From contig NZ_BOMV01000073.1 in the NCBI RefSeq assembly GCF_016862375.1, positions 62,001 to 126,000 of the forward strand: a stretch of 64,000 nt of DNA, in the 5' to 3' direction. The notes under the pieces were generated by a model. That model was not told the DNA's origin. It did no database searches and saw only the letters and a program-made list of their open reading frames with translations. The stretch is from Paractinoplanes rishiriensis (GTDB lineage Bacteria; Actinomycetota; Actinomycetes; Mycobacteriales; Micromonosporaceae). Made by a program: the position numbers and the translations under genes. Of the stretch, positions 33,959 through 41,491 are shown piece by piece. How positions within the stretch are numbered: position 1 is the stretch's first letter; the number at the start of each line of letters is the position of its first letter.

Positions 33959-34597
33959 ATGATTGTCGCAAACGGCATCACTAAGAAGTTCGGATCGCGC
34001 GTCCTTTGGGCGGGCGTCTCGTTTAGTGTCGATGCCGGCGAAATGATCGCTGTAACAGGGCCAAGCGGCTGCGGAAAGTCCACTCTGCTGAGCTGTCTCG
34101 GACTTCTCGACGATGTTGACTCAGGCACGATCGCGGTCGCTGGAAGAGAACTAGGTAAGTTGCGCGGAGGAGATCGACGTCGGCTACGCCGGGAAACCTT
34201 GGGATATCTATTCCAGAACTATGCCCTCATCGACAACGCAAACGTCAACTTCAACCTTGACGTGTCAACAGGGCTCAAACGAAACCGCAGAAAGATGTTC
34301 GAAGACGCCCTTCGGAGGGTCGGACTGGAGGGCCGTGGCGAGGAGATGGTTTACCGGCTCAGCGGCGGTGAACAGCAACGCGTTGCCCTAGCACGTCTCA
34401 TAGTGAAGGAGCCATCGGTGATCCTCGCTGACGAGCCGACTGGTGCCCTCGACGCTGAGAATACGGACATGGTAATTGACCTGCTGAGAGGTATGGCCAA
34501 CAACGGCTGTGCCGTTGTGGTGGCTACGCACAGTAAGCACGTCGAGAGCAACTGCGACTCGACGCTTTCCCTCACGACCGAGCTGGCGGCGCCATGA
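33959..34597 (+). CDS. ABC transporter ATP-binding protein of the bacteriocin locus
   Basis: Encodes 212 aa. All ABC motifs are intact: Walker A GPSGCGKSTLL (about 36-46), Q-loop YLFQNYALID, signature LSGGEQQRVALARLI, Walker B VILADEPTGALD, and H-loop VVATHS. The length and the NYALIDNANV block fit the MacB/LolD-like class that accompanies Lcn972-type bacteriocins. It would energise the 684-aa membrane protein. Cytoplasmic side of the membrane. Confidence 0.9.
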   Translation: MIVANGITKKFGSRVLWAGVSFSVDAGEMIAVTGPSGCGKSTLLSCLGLLDDVDSGTIAVAGRELGKLRGGDRRRLRRETLGYLFQNYALIDNANVNFNLDVSTGLKRNRRKMFEDALRRVGLEGRGEEMVYRLSGGEQQRVALARLIVKEPSVILADEPTGALDAENTDMVIDLLRGMANNGCAVVVATHSKHVESNCDSTLSLTTELAAP

Positions 34598-34655
34598 TGA
34601 GTTGACCGTAAGGGTGGTAGTTCGCCGTGAGGCGGCGCTCGCTAGACTCGTCGAT

Positions 34656-35078
34656 ATGACCCGCGCACCTTTGCCCGACCGCGTGGCGCGTGCCAGCTCC
34701 AGCCTGCTCTGCCAGGCGTACCTGGGTCTGGTCTGTGTCGTCGCAATAGTCTTCGTAGCCATGTGGTTCGAGGGATGGCCAACGGCGGGTAGTTGGCCAC
34801 TACTTGGTTTTGTTGTGTGCGGCTACCTCTCCAGCTCGTTGACACATGCCCTTGCGGCGAGTCAATTTTCTAGTGGACGCGTGCGCGCTTGGTTGCTTGG
34901 CGTCGTCGGACAGGCTCTTCTCTTCACCGCCAGCAGTGTCGGCCTCAGCTTCGCTGGGCGGTACAGTGCTATGTTAGGGCTATTGATGGTGGCTATGATC
35001 GTGTCCGCTATATGGACTATTCTGATGCTCTTCCATACGGAGGTCCGTCGCTTCTTCTTTTCGGGTTCGTTACAGTGA
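34656..35078 (+). CDS. Small four-helix membrane protein
   Basis: Encodes 140 aa from ATG 34656, where the frame becomes protein-like (MTRAPLPDRVARASSS). Four membrane helices: LGLVCVVAIVFVAMWF, WPLLGFVVCGYLSSSL, WLLGVVGQALLFTASSVGL and LGLLMVAMIVSAIWTILML. No family recognised. It follows the ABC gene by 58 bp and is coupled to the next membrane gene by a GTGA overlap, so it may be an additional immunity protein of the bacteriocin locus. Composition matches the island. Confidence 0.6.
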   Translation: MTRAPLPDRVARASSSLLCQAYLGLVCVVAIVFVAMWFEGWPTAGSWPLLGFVVCGYLSSSLTHALAASQFSSGRVRAWLLGVVGQALLFTASSVGLSFAGRYSAMLGLLMVAMIVSAIWTILMLFHTEVRRFFFSGSLQ

Positions 35079-35743
35079 CAACCGTGAATCGAAAAAACAA
35101 TCGCATGCCGTGGGTACTGATCGGCCCAGTTGCGGGACTTGCGTGGGGCGCAGTCGATTCGGTTGTGAACCACGTGCCGGAGTTTCTGGGCGAGATTGCG
35201 ACTCCCCGCGCGGAACGCAGCGGCTGGGCACAGGCTTCCGAGTTCGCCAGTTTGATCCTCGACGCGGGATGGGCTTGGGCTGCGCTAGCGGTCTTGTCGG
35301 GCTGGCTAGTGTGCCGAAGTCCAGGATCCGGCAGCGATATAGCCCGCGGCGCTGTTGCGGGATGGCTTGCGCTGGTGTTCGCCACCTCTGCGTATTACTT
35401 TTTCGATAGCATTTTCGATAATGATACCTGGTGGGGAATTGCAACCCGGTACTGGCTGATTGGAAGCTCCCTCTTCGGGCCGCCATTGGGGGCGGTCGGC
35501 GCGTTGATTCGGCGTCCGGGACGAGTCGGGATGCTCGCTGGCATGGTGGTTCCTGTGGGCGCAGCGTTGCAGATGCTGGTAAGGCCTCCTGCGTCGAATA
35601 GCCTGATGGCGGTACCGGTGCGGTCGACTGTATTGCTCGGGGCGGCAATAGCAGCCGCCATGGTTGTGAGAAGGTACGCCACGTGGCGGCGGGCGTCCAC
35701 GAGCGTTGGGGCCGAATCTAGGGTGGATCGTCCCTCAGGCTGA
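35075..35743 (+). CDS. Integral membrane protein, six helices
   Basis: Encodes 222 aa from GTG 35075, overlapping the previous stop. About six membrane helices (WVLIGPVAGLAWGAVDSVV, AGWAWAALAVLSGWLVC, GWLALVFATSAYYFF, IGSSLFGPPLGAVGALI, GMLAGMVVPVGAALQML, VLLGAAIAAAMVV) with a conserved-looking FDNDTWWG turn. It resembles the DUF6518 class of actinomycete membrane proteins; the identification is tentative. Translational coupling with the 34656 gene implies a joint function, perhaps self-protection. Confidence 0.6.
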   Translation: MTTVNRKNNRMPWVLIGPVAGLAWGAVDSVVNHVPEFLGEIATPRAERSGWAQASEFASLILDAGWAWAALAVLSGWLVCRSPGSGSDIARGAVAGWLALVFATSAYYFFDSIFDNDTWWGIATRYWLIGSSLFGPPLGAVGALIRRPGRVGMLAGMVVPVGAALQMLVRPPASNSLMAVPVRSTVLLGAAIAAAMVVRRYATWRRASTSVGAESRVDRPSG

Positions 35744-35910
35744 ACTCCGACACAGTCGGTGTTGGGCATGAGGGCCGAACTGTGATAACGGCTGCGGCCT
35801 GGCGTGTCCGTTCGATCATAATCTCTCCGCCATTCAGGATCGGATCCAACGATGGCACGCGGTAACGCTGACACAACAAGTTTCGCCATCTGCTCCCCAG
35901 CGAGGTAAAG

Positions 35911-37428
35911 ATGCTACTGCAGCGCACGATAATCTCCACTGTGGCGGCCGTTATGGTGACCGTACTCTGTGTGCAGTCCAACGTCCACGCAGCTTCCGCG
36001 TCTACCACCACGGGTGCAGGCGACATCTATTATCCCGATTACGGAAATGGCGGCTATGACGTCATACACTACGATATTCGCCTACGCTATTTTCCAGATA
36101 CTGATAGGTTAATCGGCACAACCACGATCCTCGCCACCGCTACCCAGGATGTTTCTGCCTTCAGCCTTGATTTCATTCTTCATACCCGGTCCGTGCGGGT
36201 CAACAACCGAGTAGCAAGTTTCGATCGCCAAGGCGATCATGAACTTATCGTTAGACCTGCCACGCCTGTTGCCAAGGGATCTCGCCTGACGATCGTGGTG
36301 CAGTACGACGACGTGCCGTCCACCGTTGTCGCGTCGGATATCACGGCGTGGAACCGTACTGTGGACGGTGCTCTCGCCGTCAATCAGCCGGAGATCGCTT
36401 GGTGGTGGTTCCCGAGTAATGACCATCCTACGGACAAGGCAACTTTCGAAGTTTCCGTACTCGTGCCGAACGGAATCGAGGCGATTTCCAACGGGGTTCC
36501 TACGCGCTGGGCACAGCCGGCCTTCAGCGGATGGAGCCGCTGGTCCTGGCGGGCAGACGCGCCGCAAGCCACCTACCTGTCGTTCCTGGCAATCGGTGAC
36601 TTCGAGATCCGCCAGGGCACCTCTGCGGACGGCAGCCCAATCATCACCGCCTACAGCACGCGCTTGGATGCAGACACGGCCGCAGCCGCGCGGACCAGCG
36701 TGGAACGAACAGATGAGATCATCGCCTGGGCCGCCGAGCTTTTTGGCCCATACCCGTTTAATGCGCGCGGCGGTGTAGTCACCGGCGCCGGCGATCAATA
36801 TTTTGCCCTCGAAACCCAGACTCGGCCTGTCTATGACGGTTACTCGTTTATGCTCCCGAACGAGTCGCTGGTAGTTCATGAATTGGTTCACCAGTGGTTC
36901 GGCGACTCGGTCTCCGTCGACCAGTGGAGGGACATTTGGCTAAACGAGGGATTTGCGACTTACGCAGAATGGCTTTGGATGGAGGATCAGGGTCAACTCA
37001 CGACTGATGTAATGGCCGACTTTGTCTCCTCGGTGCGATACCCGGCCGATGATCCCTTTTGGCGGGTCTTACCTGGTGACCCAGGGCCTACACAGCTACT
37101 GCACGACGCAGTCTATTTCCGCGGGGCGCTCACCCTACACTATTTGAGGAAATTGGTCGGCAGTAGGTACTTCTTTGTGATCCTTCGGACTTGGGCACAG
37201 AAATACCGATATGGCAATTCGAACACTGCTGAGTTTCGTGCTCTTGCCGAGAAAATCTCGGGCCAGAGACTCGACGAGTTCTTTCGCACCTGGCTTTACA
37301 CACCCATGCGGCCGGACCTCGGCCCGACCTCGGCCGAAACACCGGCGGAGCCTCAGTCTTGGTCGCAAATTGTCGCCGCGCACGAAGCGGCACACGGGCA
37401 AAGGTTCACCCGCCTCCGGCCTAGGTAG
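35911..37428 (+). CDS. Secreted M1-family metallopeptidase
   Basis: Encodes 505 aa from ATG 35911 (GAGG upstream). The signal peptide is about 1-27 (hydrophobic IISTVAAVMVTVLCV, cleavage near VHA). The zinc site is complete: HELVHQW with His323 and His327, and Glu346 in WLNEGFATYAEW, the exact H-E-x-x-H-x18-E spacing of gluzincin aminopeptidases. An N-terminal beta-saddle (IRLRYFPDTDRLIGTTTI) and a short helical C-terminus fit secreted actinomycete M1 enzymes. It lacks the long C-terminal domain of PepN. It ends the bacteriocin island and could trim the bacteriocin or peptides outside the cell; that link is inference. Confidence 0.85.
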   Translation: MLLQRTIISTVAAVMVTVLCVQSNVHAASASTTTGAGDIYYPDYGNGGYDVIHYDIRLRYFPDTDRLIGTTTILATATQDVSAFSLDFILHTRSVRVNNRVASFDRQGDHELIVRPATPVAKGSRLTIVVQYDDVPSTVVASDITAWNRTVDGALAVNQPEIAWWWFPSNDHPTDKATFEVSVLVPNGIEAISNGVPTRWAQPAFSGWSRWSWRADAPQATYLSFLAIGDFEIRQGTSADGSPIITAYSTRLDADTAAAARTSVERTDEIIAWAAELFGPYPFNARGGVVTGAGDQYFALETQTRPVYDGYSFMLPNESLVVHELVHQWFGDSVSVDQWRDIWLNEGFATYAEWLWMEDQGQLTTDVMADFVSSVRYPADDPFWRVLPGDPGPTQLLHDAVYFRGALTLHYLRKLVGSRYFFVILRTWAQKYRYGNSNTAEFRALAEKISGQRLDEFFRTWLYTPMRPDLGPTSAETPAEPQSWSQIVAAHEAAHGQRFTRLRPR

Positions 37429-37608
37429 TCGAAAATGTGAACGGGTTAGGTGAAGGCCATTATTCACGGTCGGCTGGCTGTGAGCATGACTTCCTTGTGG
37501 GTGATCTTCAGCGCCTCGATTGGCCTGGTAGCTAACACCAGCTACCGGAGACTCCGGAAAGTCCTACCGGTTTCCACACCGCGTGAGCGGCACTCGCGCC
37601 TTCGCCGG

Positions 37609-37660
37609 GGCCACCTACCGGCCGAACACCACCACCACCCGCCGGCGGCCCGCCGTATAG
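37609..37660 (+). pseudogene. 3' tail of a third small-protein gene
   Basis: The plus strand reads TYRPNTTTTRRRPAV and stops at TAG 37658-37660, matching the C-terminal end of the 27518 and 30050 genes. The upstream part is missing, so the island junction lies near 37609. About 15 bp later comes the shared terminator and then the intact integrase. The 37429-37608 stretch before it holds nothing recognisable. Confidence 0.75.
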
Positions 37661-37674
37661 ACAGCACTTCAAGC

Positions 37675-37720
37675 AGCCAGCAGGGGCGCGACCGGTCATC
37701 CGGTCACGCCCCTGCTGGCT
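37675..37720. terminator. Shared hairpin terminator, copy 3
   Basis: AGCCAGCAGGGGC...GACCGG pairs with CCGGTC...GCCCCTGCTGGCT, loop TCAT. Nearly identical to 30401-30447. It sits 27 bp beyond the integrase stop and would terminate the integrase transcript and its convergent partner. Confidence 0.8.
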
Positions 37721-37747
37721 CGGACTCCCCGGCCCCGAGAGATGCGC

Positions 37748-39304
37748 TCACGCCTCTTGCTGGTCAGCGGGTGCGATACGCCGGGCGCGGCGTCCGCCCC
37801 CGCGCGGGTTACTCTGGTGCTTCCACCGGATGTCCACCGTGGCGGGGTCGAACCCGCGTCCGGCCCGCCCGGACGGCAGAATCCGCACCGTCACTAACTC
37901 ATCGATGACGAGCCGCTGGTGCGACAGCGACAACCCTTCCCAGGTTGCTTGCACGTCTTCGGCCCCGATCAGATCAGCCAGCGGGGAGTCAACGGTGGCC
38001 TCCTGCAACAGGCTGGTGATCGCCTCAAGGCGCTTCTTGCCCTTCTCCGTTCCGGAGATTAGTTGCGCCCGGTCGATCAGCCCGAGCGACTTGTCTTCGG
38101 CAAGCTCATTGAGGTTTTTGCGGATGGCCTGCGCTTCGGCGCGCAACCCCTTGACGTCCACCTCCGGGCCGGTCGTGGGCAACAGGTCTACCGCGTCATC
38201 TCGGGACAGCCGGGCGACGATCAGCCTTTCCACCAACGCGTCCACGTGCTTGACCGCGCGCACGAGGTGGTTGCGGTCGGCGCACCGGTACGCCGGTTGC
38301 CGCCCACCAATGCGTACCTGCACACCCACCCGCGTCGAGTAGTCCTCCGCCGTGCAGATCCCGCACGTGTACAGGTTGCTCCCGAGCCACTTCGGGGCCG
38401 CGCCCGGCCCGGTCTTGCGGGCAGGGTCGGTCAACTTCGACACCAGCGCACGGAACGTCTCCACCGCCACGATCGGCTCCCACGGCGCATCGCCGATCTC
38501 CTCACCCTGGTACACCATCCGGCCCGCGTTGCGGGGCCGCAACAGGATGTCCCGCAGCGTCTCGGCGCTCCACTGCGCCCCGGTCACCGTGGGCACGTCA
38601 CCCTTGCGCAGATCACCCGCCAGCGACCGCAACGAGGCACCTTGCACACACCGGATCGTGCAGTCCTTGATCACTGCCGTCTCCTCCGGGCGCGGCGTAA
38701 CGCCGTCCTCATCGAACCCGAACGGACGGCGGCCCCCGCCATACTCCCCAGCCTTGGCCTGACGCTCCCGCGCGGCAGCAACCCGCCGAGCCTTATCCCG
38801 AGACTCCTTGTTCGCCACCGCCACCATCACCCGCGCCATCGTGATATCCGCATCCGTGCCCAACCGCAACGAACCCGTCACCGAGTCCACCGGCATCCGG
38901 TGCTGTTCCACCACATCGATCATGTCCTCCAGGTCCCGCGGATCGCGCACCGTGCGGTCAAGATCCAACGCCACGAACCCGTCCGCCTTACCCGACGCCA
39001 GCAGATCCAGGGCCTTGCGGAACCCCGGACGGACCGTCCGCATCTCCACCCGGCCGTCCGGAAGCTTGATCTTGCGACGCTTGAACGCGGACGCGCTGCG
39101 GTTCTTACCCCGACCCGGGGAAAGATCGTTTTCCACAATCCAATGAATGATCCGCCAACCCTTGGCCGCAGCCCGAGCCACGATACGCTCGCGTTGATCC
39201 TCGTTGCCCTTACCGTTGCCGTCATCGTCAAGATCGACCCGACGCAACTCCGACAGCCGCACGTAACCGATGGCGTTCTGCGGTTCGTTCCTTGAAAACT
39301 CCAT
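37748..39304 (-). CDS. Large serine recombinase (site-specific integrase)
   Basis: Encodes 518 aa from ATG 39304. The resolvase-type catalytic domain has Ser18 in GYVRLS, followed by an acidic insertion (VDLDDDGNGKGNEDQRERI) and the conserved Arg region FVALDLDRTVRDPRDLEDM. A recombinase domain follows (AGEYGGGRRPFGFDEDG, then ETLRDILLRPRNAG), then a zinc ribbon (YTCGICTAED ... YRCADRNH) and a coiled-coil-like C-terminus (LRAEAQAIRKNLNELAED, GTEKGKKRLEAI). This layout is that of large serine integrases that join short attP/attB sites. It is transcribed away from attR, 21 bp from the attP half-site. Two decayed 3' copies lie at 27917 and 30465. Confidence 0.95.
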   Translation of the reverse strand: MEFSRNEPQNAIGYVRLSELRRVDLDDDGNGKGNEDQRERIVARAAAKGWRIIHWIVENDLSPGRGKNRSASAFKRRKIKLPDGRVEMRTVRPGFRKALDLLASGKADGFVALDLDRTVRDPRDLEDMIDVVEQHRMPVDSVTGSLRLGTDADITMARVMVAVANKESRDKARRVAAARERQAKAGEYGGGRRPFGFDEDGVTPRPEETAVIKDCTIRCVQGASLRSLAGDLRKGDVPTVTGAQWSAETLRDILLRPRNAGRMVYQGEEIGDAPWEPIVAVETFRALVSKLTDPARKTGPGAAPKWLGSNLYTCGICTAEDYSTRVGVQVRIGGRQPAYRCADRNHLVRAVKHVDALVERLIVARLSRDDAVDLLPTTGPEVDVKGLRAEAQAIRKNLNELAEDKSLGLIDRAQLISGTEKGKKRLEAITSLLQEATVDSPLADLIGAEDVQATWEGLSLSHQRLVIDELVTVRILPSGRAGRGFDPATVDIRWKHQSNPRGGGRRARRIAPADQQEA

Positions 39305-39310
39305 ACGTCA

Positions 39311-41335
39311 ATGATCCCACGGGAAGTGTGTCGTAATCCAGGGTTGGGGAAGACCGCGCTCGCCGTGCACTGGGCGCACCGCCGGCGGGACCGGTTCCCC
39401 GACGGCCAGCTGTACGTCAACCTGCGCGGTTTCGCCGTCAAGGAGCCGGTGACGGCCGGCGAGGCCCTCGCGACCTTGCTCGGCGCCCTCGGCGTGCCGC
39501 CGGACCGGATACCGGCCGAGGTCGCCGAGGCGTCCGGGCTGTACCGGTCGATGCTGGCCGAGCGCCGGGTCCTGATCCTGCTGGACAACGCGGCCGAGGC
39601 CGACCAGATCCGCCCGCTGCTGCCCGGCACACCGGCGAGCCTGGCCGTCGTGACCAGCCGGAACCGCCTCAGCGGACTGATCGCCATCGACGGCGCCCAC
39701 CGGTTGCTGCTGGAGCCGATGCCCGGGCCGGACGCCTGCGAACTGCTCGCGGCGATTCTGGGCGGCGGCCGGCCGGCGGATCCACCGGACGCCCTCGCCG
39801 ACCTCGCGGCCGCCTGCGGCCACCTGCCCCTAGCGCTGCGCATCGCCGCCGCCAACCTCATCGACCAGCCGCGCCGCACCATCGCCGACTACCTCGACGA
39901 GCTCCGGGCCAGCCGCCTCGACGTGCTCGCCGTGCCGGACGACGACCAGGCCGCGGTCGGCACCGCGCTCGCGCTGTCGTACCGCCGCCTCGAACCGCCC
40001 GTGCGGCGGCTGTTCCGCCTCCTGGGCCTGATCGCCGACCTGGAAGTCCATCCGCCGGCCGCGGCCGCCCTCGCGGGCATCGACGAGGAGGCCGCCGCGC
40101 AGCTGCTCGAGGTGCTCACCGACGCCCACCTCCTCCAGCCGCTTCCGGCCCGGCGCTACACGTTCCACGACCTGATCCGCCGGTACGCCGAGGAGCGCGC
40201 GGAGGCCGACGAGCCCCAGCCGGAGCGGGACGCCGCGCTGGACCGGCTCTACCACTGGTATCTGGTCCGGATCTGTTCGTCCGACCGCCTGCTCATGCCC
40301 GGCCGCCCGCCGGTTCTGTACGTCGACGGACCGCCGGCCTTCGACACCGCCCTGGACGCGCTGGCCTGGCTCGACCTGGAACAGCGCAACATCAGCGCCC
40401 TGGTACGGCACGCCGCGTCGACCGGGCGGCACGTGGACGCGTTCCGGATCCCGTATCTGGTGCGCGGCTACTACCAGCACCGGAACTGGGCCAGCGCGAT
40501 CGAGATCCAGCGGCACTCGGTCGCCGCCGCGGTCGCGCTGGACGACCCGGGCCTGGAGGACCGCGCGCGGTCCCTGCTGGCCACTGCCCTGACCAGGGCG
40601 CGCGACTACGACGCCGCGATCGAGGAGCAACAGCGGGTCCTGGTGCTCGCACGCCGGGTGGGTGACCGGCAACGCGAGGCTCTGGCGCTCAACAACCTCG
40701 GCTGGATGTACAACGAGTCCGGTTCCCCCGAGCGCGCGCTGCCGGCCTACCGGAGCGCGCTGGCGTTGTTCGACCCCGACTTCGAGCCCGACCACCCGTA
40801 CCTGACGGCGGCTCTGCAGAACGTGGGCGACGTCCTCTCGGTCCTGGGGCAGCACGCCGAGGCGGTGGACCACCACCGGCAGGCGCTGGCCATCGCCCGC
40901 GCGGACGGCGACCGCGCCCAGGAGCTGGACTCGCTGACCTGCCTCGGCGAAGCCCACGCCCGCGCCGGCGACCACCGGCGGGCGGTCACCGAGTACCGCG
41001 CCGCGCTCGGCGTACAGGACGAGGTAGGAAACCAGTTCGTCGAGGCGCTGACCCGAGCCGCACTAGCCGAGAGCCTGCGCGCACTCGGCGAGATGCCCGC
41101 CGCAGCCGCCGAACTCGCCGCCGCGGCGAACGTCCACCGCACCATGGACGACACGCCCGGCGCCATCGGCGTCCTGCTCGACCTGGCCGGCCTGCTTCTC
41201 GCGGAAGACGACCAGGCCGGGGCACGGCGCGCCCTCAACGACGCGAGCGCGCTGCACGCCGCGTCACCCGATCCCCGCGAGGCGCACCGGCTCGCCGCCC
41301 TCACCGCCGACCTCGAGGCGGCCGGCAAACGCTGA
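39311..41335 (+). pseudogene. 3' part of the split AfsR-type regulator (NB-ARC plus TPR)
   Basis: Open for 674 aa, with host sequence beginning at 39352. It contains most of an NB-ARC ATPase (GKTALAVHWAHRRRD, LILLDNAAEADQIRPLLPG, then LPLALRIAAANL) and, from about residue 330, TPR repeats (ALNNLGWMYNESGSPERALPAY, HAEAVDHHRQALAIA). The element supplies an in-frame ATG at 39311 and rebuilds a near-complete P-loop, RNPGLGKT, in which the first Gly of GxxxxGKT is Arg. No good ribosome site precedes 39311, and the int start is 6 bp away on the other strand. It may still make an ATPase-TPR protein lacking the DNA-binding domain; more likely it is a broken regulator. Confidence 0.8.
39326..39375. 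other. attR of the integrative element
   Basis: Element half-site 39326-39349, core AA 39350-39351, host half-site 39352-39375. The element arm mirrors 172-195 in inverted orientation (GTGTG outer end, GGGTT-GG inner end). The host arm continues the P-loop coding sequence cut at base 171. Confidence 0.85.
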
Positions 41336-41491
41336 CCGGGCAGGTGGACATACCCCGGGACATCGTCAAGCAGGTAGCAGGGGCAACCCGGCCGGCCGCG
41401 CGGCAGCTACATTGGATGTTCGGCTCGCTACTTCACCCAAAAGTTAATACGAGATTCGGTGTCAGAGTGACGAGCAACGGGGGGCGCGTCC

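Larger units (their letters stand above)
172..39351. mobile_element. 39.2-kb integrative (probably conjugative) element with serine integrase
   Basis: Bounded by attL (crossover 170-172) and attR (39350-39352). The integrase gene starts 46 bp inside the right end. Backbone genes are DUF2637/SpdB-like (909), a membrane protein with a VirD4/TraG-like ATPase (22272-25408), two Replic_Relax proteins (26472, 28956) and the integrase (37748-39304, minus). No FtsK-type TraB was recognised, so it differs from classical actinomycete AICEs. Cargo sits in blocks, three of them visibly lower in GC. Duplicated integrase 3' ends indicate a composite history. Self-transfer is inferred, not shown. Confidence 0.85.

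Noticed and set aside
38063..39295. 410-codon plus frame antisense to the integrase
   Set aside because: No motifs; the minus strand encodes a complete serine integrase.
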